Source of the DNA: an uncultured Lachnospiraceae bacterium
GTDB taxonomy: Bacteria; Bacillota; Clostridia; Lachnospirales; Lachnospiraceae
Reading direction: 5' to 3'
DNA: 64,000 bases
Assembly: GCA_949738465.1 (NCBI GenBank)
Contig: CATJBQ010000250.1
Coordinates: 1 to 64,000 of the forward strand
Both the position numbers and the translations under genes were made by a program. Below, one piece after another: positions 59,241 to 64,000 of this stretch; position 1 is the first letter of the stretch, and each line of letters begins with the position of its first letter. The notes below the pieces were generated by a model. The model was not told where the DNA came from and ran no database searches. It saw nothing but the letters and a program-made list of their open reading frames with translations.

Positions 59241-59389
59241 CTTCTTCTCCTTCCATGCCTGCTGCTTGCGCATCTTCTTCTCCTCCCGTGCCTGCTGCTT
59301 CCGCATCTTCTTCTTGCTTGCGCATCTTCTTCTCCTCCCGTGCCTGCTGCTTCCGCATCTTCTTCTCCTTCCGTGCCCGCTGCTACCGG
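59238..59389 (-). repeat. Tandem 33-nt repeat carrying RBS-ATG units
   Basis: Five units begin with minus-strand ATG at 59240, 59273, 59306, 59325 and 59358. Four spacings are 33, 33, 19 and 33 nt. Each ATG is preceded by GGAGAAGAAG or a variant, so each unit contains a potential translation start. The 19-nt unit has lost 14 nt and changes the reading frame, so the two upstream ATGs are out of frame with the lipoprotein. The repeat lies between the stop of the 59383-59979 gene and the lipoprotein signal peptide. Confidence 0.8.
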
Positions 59390-59979
59390 AATCTGGCCAC
59401 ATAGGTACAGTCCTCCGTCACTATTGTTCCTGCCAGCGACAGAAGTTCCTCTCCTCCCGCCTCCCGCCAGCCTGCAAATTCCTTTCCCTCTATCCCCGGT
59501 TTCCCGGGAATCCGTATGATGCTGCCCTTGCGCACATAATAGGATTTATAGCACTCGCCCTCCACCAGGTAGGTAATGCGGCAGTACTCCGGCTGCTCCT
59601 GGCTCCGGTACTGCTCTAAGATGGCCGTCCTGCGCCTGGAAACCGTCCCCATCCGGCCGATGGGGTGGCGGAATGCGCTCACCGCCTCCACCGACAAAAG
59701 CCCCCGCTCCACATCCACGTCCAGAATATGTACCGTCACCTGGGACCTGCTGGCGATCTGCACCGAAAACCGCTGCAGAAATTCCTCCACGAATTCCTCC
59801 GTGTCCTTCGTCTGCCCTGCCTCCAGCTCTTTCAGCCCCTGCAAGGCTTCCTCCATGGCAGTGGACAATGCCAGATCCAGCTCCGTCTGCCGGACGGACC
59901 TGCCGTGGAGCGTATAGGCGATCAGCACCAGCAGTCCCAGAAATACCGCCGCACTGATCCCGATTACCATATTTTTCAT
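59383..59979 (-). CDS. Membrane-anchored pilin-like/accessory protein of the Tad-like locus
   Basis: 198 residues. One N-terminal membrane helix (MVIGISAAVFLGLLVLIAYT). A coiled region TELDLALSTAMEEALQGLKE follows, then a beta-rich domain (VTVHILDVDVERGLLSVEAV) and a C-terminal half-repeat resembling the InlB/Flg_new unit (IPGKPGIEGKEFAGWREAGG, VTEDCTYVARFR). The ending suggests a structural link with the large repeat proteins downstream. No family name recognised. Confidence 0.72.
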   Translation of the reverse strand: MKNMVIGISAAVFLGLLVLIAYTLHGRSVRQTELDLALSTAMEEALQGLKELEAGQTKDTEEFVEEFLQRFSVQIASRSQVTVHILDVDVERGLLSVEAVSAFRHPIGRMGTVSRRRTAILEQYRSQEQPEYCRITYLVEGECYKSYYVRKGSIIRIPGKPGIEGKEFAGWREAGGEELLSLAGTIVTEDCTYVARFR

Positions 59980-59987
59980 AGAACCTC

Positions 59988-60545
59988 CTACTGCACCTCT
60001 GCTAAAAATGTCACCAACGCTTCTGTTTTCCTTCCATACGGGCCTTCCAGCCTCACTGACACCCGGTAGCTGCCCCCGGTAAAAAAGACAAGGCGTCCCT
60101 GTCCGGGATCATATCCCACCGGGGAGGCGATCTCCTCCGGCAGCTCCTCCTGCCAGGGGACCGGCGTAAGCGCCTGGCCCTCCCCGTCGTAAAGGGCCGT
60201 CATGCGCCCTGTAATCCCACTCTGCTGTGCCAGTGGAACCCACTGGTCCCCCTGGCGTACCAGAAGCTTCTCCCACAGGGATACCGGCTCCCCCACCCGG
60301 GCTTTGTATCCCTCTGCCCGAAGCTCCGGCGCCGGATGGCTCATAAGCTCCTCCAGCCTCCTTACGCAGCTTCCGGCCTCCCCGGCCGCTCCCGCGCCCT
60401 CCAGAAGCTTCCGGCTTCCTTCTTTTAAAAGGCTCTCTCCATGCTCTCCCCATAAAAACAGCAGGCAGAAGCACAGGATCAGCCCTCCTGTCATCATTTC
60501 CACCAGCCGGATCACCATCTGCTTCCCATGATCCATCTCCTTCAC
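59988..60545 (-). CDS. Single-pass membrane protein of the Tad-like locus, unknown function
   Basis: 185 residues. One N-terminal membrane helix (MMTGGLILCFCLLFLWGEHG) and a mostly extracytoplasmic remainder ending SVRLEGPYGRKTEALVTFLA. It overlaps neither neighbour and has an 8-nt gap to the next gene downstream. Position and topology suggest a minor pilin or assembly factor. No recognised motif. Confidence 0.68.
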   Translation of the reverse strand: MKEMDHGKQMVIRLVEMMTGGLILCFCLLFLWGEHGESLLKEGSRKLLEGAGAAGEAGSCVRRLEELMSHPAPELRAEGYKARVGEPVSLWEKLLVRQGDQWVPLAQQSGITGRMTALYDGEGQALTPVPWQEELPEEIASPVGYDPGQGRLVFFTGGSYRVSVRLEGPYGRKTEALVTFLAEVQ

Positions 60546-60589
60546 CTCCTGCTTTCATTCCGTTCTCCGCGTATCCCTGGCCCTTTCTC

Positions 60590-60739
60590 TCAGCCGCACA
60601 GTGATTCCGCCATCAACTGAAGCGGCAATGCCAGCGGACTCCCCAGGGCCGTCCCAAACAGCCTCTGTAAAAGCCAGATGGCCGCCAGGGCATCGATCAG
60701 CAGCCAGACGAGCATTTCCACCATTCCCTTGATATCCAT
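60590..60739 (-). CDS. Small membrane protein of the Tad-like locus (49 residues)
   Basis: Starts at ATG 60739 directly behind GGAGGAATTGG. The peptide begins MDIKGMVEMLVWLLIDALAA and continues as one hydrophobic helix with an amphipathic C-terminal tail ending MAESLCG. Conserved spacing in the operon, a strong ribosome binding site and a membrane helix support a real gene. No family recognised. Confidence 0.6.
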   Translation of the reverse strand: MDIKGMVEMLVWLLIDALAAIWLLQRLFGTALGSPLALPLQLMAESLCG

Positions 60740-60750
60740 CCAATTCCTCC

Positions 60751-60858
60751 TTAAAAACAGGAGATTACCTGCAGATACTCATAGCCCTTCCCGAACAGGA
60801 AGCCGCAGAGCAGCGCCGCAAGAATCGCCCCGATCATATTTTCCACCAGCCGGTCCAT
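60751..60858 (-). CDS. Very small membrane protein of the Tad-like locus (35 residues)
   Basis: ATG 60858 behind AAAAGGGGGAAGAAC. The peptide begins MDRLVENMIGAILAALLCGF: an amphipathic start followed by a hydrophobic helix, ending VISCF. Stop is 11 nt before the next small gene. Its length and shape are like a Flp-type pilin or a membrane adaptor. Confidence 0.55.
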   Translation of the reverse strand: MDRLVENMIGAILAALLCGFLFGKGYEYLQVISCF

Positions 60859-60877
60859 GTTCTTCCCCCTTTTTCTG

Positions 60878-61210
60878 TTACAAAATCATTTCCCGTATTT
60901 TCCAGACCGAAATGCCAAACACCGGCATCTGGTAGGGATACTCCAGTTGTACAAAGGCGTAGGACGGCGGCATACCTGCCTCCCCGTAGAAGGGCTGTAC
61001 CCTGAGGCGGTATCCCAGTCCCTCCGCCTCCTGCCGGCAGTCCGCAATCACATCCGCATGGTAATTGCTCTCCTGAATTACCATGGCCGTCTCCACCAGA
61101 TAATGCTCCGCCGCCGTCACATCCGCATTGGCGGAGATTACCGAAATCCCGGTTACGGTAATGAGAACCACCACCGCGAAGGTCAGTATGGTTTTCCAGA
61201 TTGCTCCCAT
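60878..61210 (-). CDS. DUF4320-like pilin-type protein
   Basis: 110 residues. The N-terminal membrane helix FAVVVLITVTGISVISANAD is followed by a small domain with YLVETAMVIQESNYHADVIA and GLGYRLRVQPFYGEAG, the pattern I associate with DUF4320 proteins found in clostridial Tad-like loci. Lies directly downstream of the TadB/C-like gene and upstream of several other small membrane proteins. Likely a pseudopilin. Confidence 0.68.
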   Translation of the reverse strand: MGAIWKTILTFAVVVLITVTGISVISANADVTAAEHYLVETAMVIQESNYHADVIADCRQEAEGLGYRLRVQPFYGEAGMPPSYAFVQLEYPYQMPVFGISVWKIREMIL

Positions 61211-61220
61211 AAGCTTCCTC

Positions 61221-62573
61221 CTAAATAAATGTCATGATATTTCGAAAAATCATGTAAATTAACGCAATTCCATACCCCACCATACACAGCATCACCGGAA
61301 CGGTGGGCAGCATATAGCTGATGGACAAAATATCGCCCCGTAGCTTCAGTCTCCGCTGCTCTGCCTCCGACAGCAGATTCATGTTGGTCTCGATCATCAG
61401 CTCCATCACCTCCCGGCGGATTCCACTGCCCATGCTGAGAGCGTAGAGCTTGCGCATGATCCCCTCCATCTCCGGTATTCGGTACTGGGCCAGGAAGGAA
61501 AAATACGCCTCCGCAGACCCGGGATCCTCCTTCAGGCGCTCCACAAGCTGCGCCACCGGCTCTCTTAGCACCTGGGGGATATTGTTCATGGAGCGTGCCA
61601 GCGCCACCGGCACCGTATCCTTCTGCAGAAGCAGCAGCAGGTCAAACAGCCAGCCCGGGAATTCCCGGATGATCTCCGCCCTGGTTCTGCGGTGAATAAT
61701 GGCCCGGTAAAAGGGGGCCGGCAAAAGCCTTGCGTTTCTTTTCTTTGGTAATTGCTTCGACATCCGCTTCCTTCCCGTATCCCTTGTTTCCACCAGCATA
61801 CTGCCGCACAGACGCTTGTCCATCTGGAAAAATACGAGAAAGAAGCAGACGATCAGAAATGTATTGAGACACTGCACAAGGGGCAGCTCAAGAATCTGCA
61901 GTTCCTCCGGGAACTGATGCAGAATATAGATACAGATCCAGATCAGGAAAAGGTATTCCAGGCTCACCAGATTCCGGATCGTCGTAAGGTTGCGCCGGTA
62001 ATCCAGCCTGGTCTTCTCCCACAGCCGTCGGATACTCTCCAGCAGGCGGAATTCCTCCTGGAAGCTTCCGCCCCTCTGCTCTGCCTTGAGCATAAAATCA
62101 TGCAATACACGGATTCTTTCACACTCGTACTGCCGGTAAATCCCGTCTAACATCTCCCGCTGTGTCAGCGACACGTCGCAGGACTTCTCAATCTGCGCCA
62201 GAGCCGTGTTCAAAAGCTGGCGCATCTTCCCCTGGGGAAAGGTATCCCTGGTTTCCCGCAGAGCCAGAAGCACCTTCCCGCTGGCGCCAAATGCCTGGGT
62301 CATCTGTGTCAGATAGGCATTGGCGGTTGCAAACCGCTTCTGTTCATAGAGCGCCTTCCGGTGCCGGTAATAAATCCCGGGCACCTGCAGCAGACACAGC
62401 ACCGTGCCGGTCATCCAGAAAGGCGCCCGAAGCTCCATGCCCCTCCCCAGCAGCAGGCACAATACCGCCACCGCCCCATAGAGGAGCAGTACCTCTTTTT
62501 TGGAAAATTCCTCCCCCTGGCTGATCAGCTCCTTCCAGCGGCTTCCCGGCCTTCTTTTTATTTTTCGTGCCAT
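61221..62573 (-). CDS. TadB/TadC-like type II secretion F-domain membrane protein
   Basis: About 450 residues from ATG 62573 (GGGGAGGAATT before it). Membrane helices near the N-terminus, in the middle (LEYLFLIWICIYILHQF, FLIVCFFLVFFQMD) and at the C-terminus. Two cytoplasmic helical stretches carry the F-domain-like pattern (LTQMTQAFGASGKVLLALRE and FPGWLFDLLLLLQKDTVPVA). The inner-membrane platform that couples to the CpaF ATPase. The start overlaps the cpaF stop region by translational coupling distance (15-nt gap). Confidence 0.8.
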   Translation of the reverse strand: MARKIKRRPGSRWKELISQGEEFSKKEVLLLYGAVAVLCLLLGRGMELRAPFWMTGTVLCLLQVPGIYYRHRKALYEQKRFATANAYLTQMTQAFGASGKVLLALRETRDTFPQGKMRQLLNTALAQIEKSCDVSLTQREMLDGIYRQYECERIRVLHDFMLKAEQRGGSFQEEFRLLESIRRLWEKTRLDYRRNLTTIRNLVSLEYLFLIWICIYILHQFPEELQILELPLVQCLNTFLIVCFFLVFFQMDKRLCGSMLVETRDTGRKRMSKQLPKKRNARLLPAPFYRAIIHRRTRAEIIREFPGWLFDLLLLLQKDTVPVALARSMNNIPQVLREPVAQLVERLKEDPGSAEAYFSFLAQYRIPEMEGIMRKLYALSMGSGIRREVMELMIETNMNLLSEAEQRRLKLRGDILSISYMLPTVPVMLCMVGYGIALIYMIFRNIMTFI

Positions 62574-62587
62574 AATTCCTCCCCTTC

Positions 62588-63652
62588 TCAAATCCCGGCC
62601 GTGGGATTGCAGAAAATATCCTGCTGCCCGCTTTCCCGGCGGATTTTTTCCCGGATGAACTCCGGAATCCGTTCCTCATGGAGCACGCCGTCCTCCAGAA
62701 ACAGGATGCAGCCGTTCTCCTCCTCCCGGCGGAAATAAAAGCATCCCTGCCAGATCCGGTGCACCGTCGTCCCGTCCGGCTTCTCCAGCTCCCTGAGAAG
62801 AATCCCGATCCCCACGTCCGCATAGATCTGGTTGACCAGCCGTCCCGCGTCCTGGCGGGATTCCAGCATATTCAGGATCCGGTCCGGAATCCGGCGTACA
62901 TCGTCCACATGCAGCGTGGTCATACAGCTTACCCCGTTGGACCAGCTCTCCAGAAGATAGCGCACCTCCCGGGAGCGGGTCTCTGCGATCATCAGCCACC
63001 CCGGGTTCATCCGAAGGGCCACGGAAACCGCCTTCTCGTACTCCCGTTCTCCCTGCACCTTGAATTCGATGCAGTCCTTGTGGGGATTGATGGTATGGTA
63101 GTGCCATTCCCGCAGATCCTCCACGGTAATTACCTTTTCGTGAGGCCGGATATAGCTGCTGAAGAACTTGGCCGCCTCCGTCTTCCCCTGTCCCGGTTCC
63201 CCGCAGAACACAAAGTTGAACCCGCTCCAGACACAGTTTACCAGAAGCTGCAGGGTACGCGCCTGGCAGTACCCTTCCCGGACCGCCTCTTTGGGCGTGA
63301 AACGCAGCCGGGGCAGGGACTTGCGGATACTCATGCTTCTCCCCGATACCGCAAAGGCTTCGTGGACAAAGGTCAGACGAAGCTGCTCCGTCTCTGCGCT
63401 TAAGATATCGTCCATGCGGTTAAAGGGACTGCTGGCATGATTCGATACCAGAAGTGAAAACCGCTCGATAAATTCCTCCGTGATCTCCGGGTCCTCCACC
63501 CGCTGGCGGATATGGTTGGCGCACTTGATCCATAGCTGGCCGCTGTCCCAGTCCACATTGGTGACCTCGTCGCGGCTGACGTACTTCCACAAGGGGCCGA
63601 ACTGCTGGCTGGTCAGGTCGTAGCCATATTTTTTCTCCTCTTTGTCTCCCAT
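62588..63652 (-). CDS. CpaF/TadA-type secretion ATPase
   Basis: 354 residues. Hexameric ATPase that drives pilus or secretion assembly. Walker A FCGEPGQGKTEAAKFF, acidic region VITVEDLREWHYH, a Walker B-like region WLMIAETRSREVRYLLESW, and the His box MTTLHVDDVRRIPDRI. Shorter than many CpaF proteins, lacking a long N-terminal extension. It heads the secretion part of the operon, after one small membrane protein gene whose stop overlaps its start by one base. Confidence 0.9.
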   Translation of the reverse strand: MGDKEEKKYGYDLTSQQFGPLWKYVSRDEVTNVDWDSGQLWIKCANHIRQRVEDPEITEEFIERFSLLVSNHASSPFNRMDDILSAETEQLRLTFVHEAFAVSGRSMSIRKSLPRLRFTPKEAVREGYCQARTLQLLVNCVWSGFNFVFCGEPGQGKTEAAKFFSSYIRPHEKVITVEDLREWHYHTINPHKDCIEFKVQGEREYEKAVSVALRMNPGWLMIAETRSREVRYLLESWSNGVSCMTTLHVDDVRRIPDRILNMLESRQDAGRLVNQIYADVGIGILLRELEKPDGTTVHRIWQGCFYFRREEENGCILFLEDGVLHEERIPEFIREKIRRESGQQDIFCNPTAGI

Positions 63653-63825
63653 CAGTTCATCATCCCCAATGCTTTCTCATAAATCGCGGTAAAAATATTT
63701 TCGATAAAGCCTTCAAAGATCCCGCCGCTGTCCATAAAGCTCTGCATCATCCGGATCATCAGAAATCCAATCACTGCTGCCAGCGCCACTGCCACCACGA
63801 TCGTTACAACGTCTTTTGCTTCCAT
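63652..63825 (-). CDS. Small Flp-like membrane protein of the Tad-like locus (57 residues)
   Basis: Starts at ATG 63825 (AAGGAAAGGAAACAG before it). One membrane helix TIVVAVALAAVIGFLMIRMM followed by an amphipathic tail ending EKALGMMN. Flp pilins and related small subunits have this size and shape but usually a short leader with a Gly-Glu cleavage site, which I do not see. Apparent first gene of the Tad-like operon. The AT-rich stretch from 63904 to the window end may hold its promoter, but no clear match is visible. Confidence 0.62.
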   Translation of the reverse strand: MEAKDVVTIVVAVALAAVIGFLMIRMMQSFMDSGGIFEGFIENIFTAIYEKALGMMN

Positions 63826-64000
63826 ATTCTGTTTCCTTTCCTTCTGAAATTTTACTTGGTAATCATGGTTGGGAAATTCACAAAACTGTGTTCTTATAAA
63901 CATTTAGATTCTCGAGATAGCGATATCATATCTGATTTTTTAGAACTTGTAAAGACCTTTTTTGCATTTTTTTGTTTTTTGTGAAATATGTTCAAATTTT

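Noticed and set aside
60555-60743. 62-codon frame starting at TTG 60743
   Set aside because: It overlaps, in another frame, the 49-residue membrane protein at 60590-60739, which has the better start, ribosome binding site and a membrane helix.
1-64000. CRISPR array, rRNA, tRNA or complete insertion sequence
   Set aside because: No regularly spaced repeats, no rRNA or tRNA-like segments and no intact transposase were seen anywhere in the window.

Overview
The window looks like the chromosome of an anaerobic Firmicute of class Clostridia, most likely a gut Lachnospiraceae or Oscillospiraceae-type bacterium. The grounds are moderately high GC by eye, strong AGGAGG ribosome binding sites, a lysine-to-butyrate fermentation operon, class III fructose-bisphosphatase, AsnA, a viroplasmin-type RNase H and a clostridial Tad-like locus. 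The species cannot be named from the sequence alone. Almost every gene is on the minus strand. Only asnA, a cyclophilin and two pseudogenes are on the plus strand.

Layout. 1-3.2 kb: tetrapyrrole/B12 genes (btuR, hemA, sirC-type dehydrogenase, partial hemC). 3.2-3.9 kb: debris, including an internally deleted dinD. 3.9-7.0 kb: pantothenate operon panG-panB-panC-panD. 7.1-9.8 kb: RNase H, an NYN/LOTUS protein, a K+ channel. 9.9-10.9 kb: a decayed Rpn-family nuclease. 10.8-30.5 kb: a large sugar-amine (Amadori compound) catabolic region with frlC, frlD, three SIS-domain deglycase-like proteins, four GntR regulators in two related pairs, an Opp-type peptide ABC transporter, an S15-like hydrolase, a CUT1 ABC transporter and a nucleoside-hydrolase-like protein. 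30.9-32.3 kb: a hemerythrin/response-regulator fusion. 32.5-38.6 kb: the complete dedicated lysine fermentation operon kal-kce-kdd-kamA-kamD-kamE. 39.3-41.9 kb: an NhaC/LysW-like transporter and a divergent broken paralogue. 42-45 kb: ECF sigma, membrane partner and VWA lipoprotein. 45.2-52.5 kb: asnA, fbp, dapB, dapA, a second corrinoid adenosyltransferase, a tandem-OB ssDNA-binding protein and a cyclophilin. 52.5-63.8 kb: a Tad-like secretion/pilus operon with very large secreted repeat proteins.

How it fits together. Fructoselysine-type compounds or glycated peptides would be imported, phosphorylated (FrlD), epimerised (FrlC) and split by SIS enzymes into a sugar phosphate and lysine. Lysine would then be fermented by KamA, KamDE, Kdd, Kce and Kal to crotonyl-CoA and acetoacetate, the precursors of butyrate and acetate. 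KamDE needs adenosylcobalamin, which the two BtuR-type enzymes could supply.

The most striking signal is a pair of lysine riboswitch aptamers. One precedes dapA (biosynthesis). The other precedes kal (catabolism), and there the 3' strand of aptamer helix P1 is also the 5' arm of the terminator. That is the layout expected of a lysine-ON switch. A second exact copy of the same P1 strand lies 100 nt downstream inside a second terminator-like hairpin. Other notable items are a 51-nt repeat that carries ribosome binding sites, and a tandem repeat that multiplies RBS-ATG starts in the Tad-like operon.
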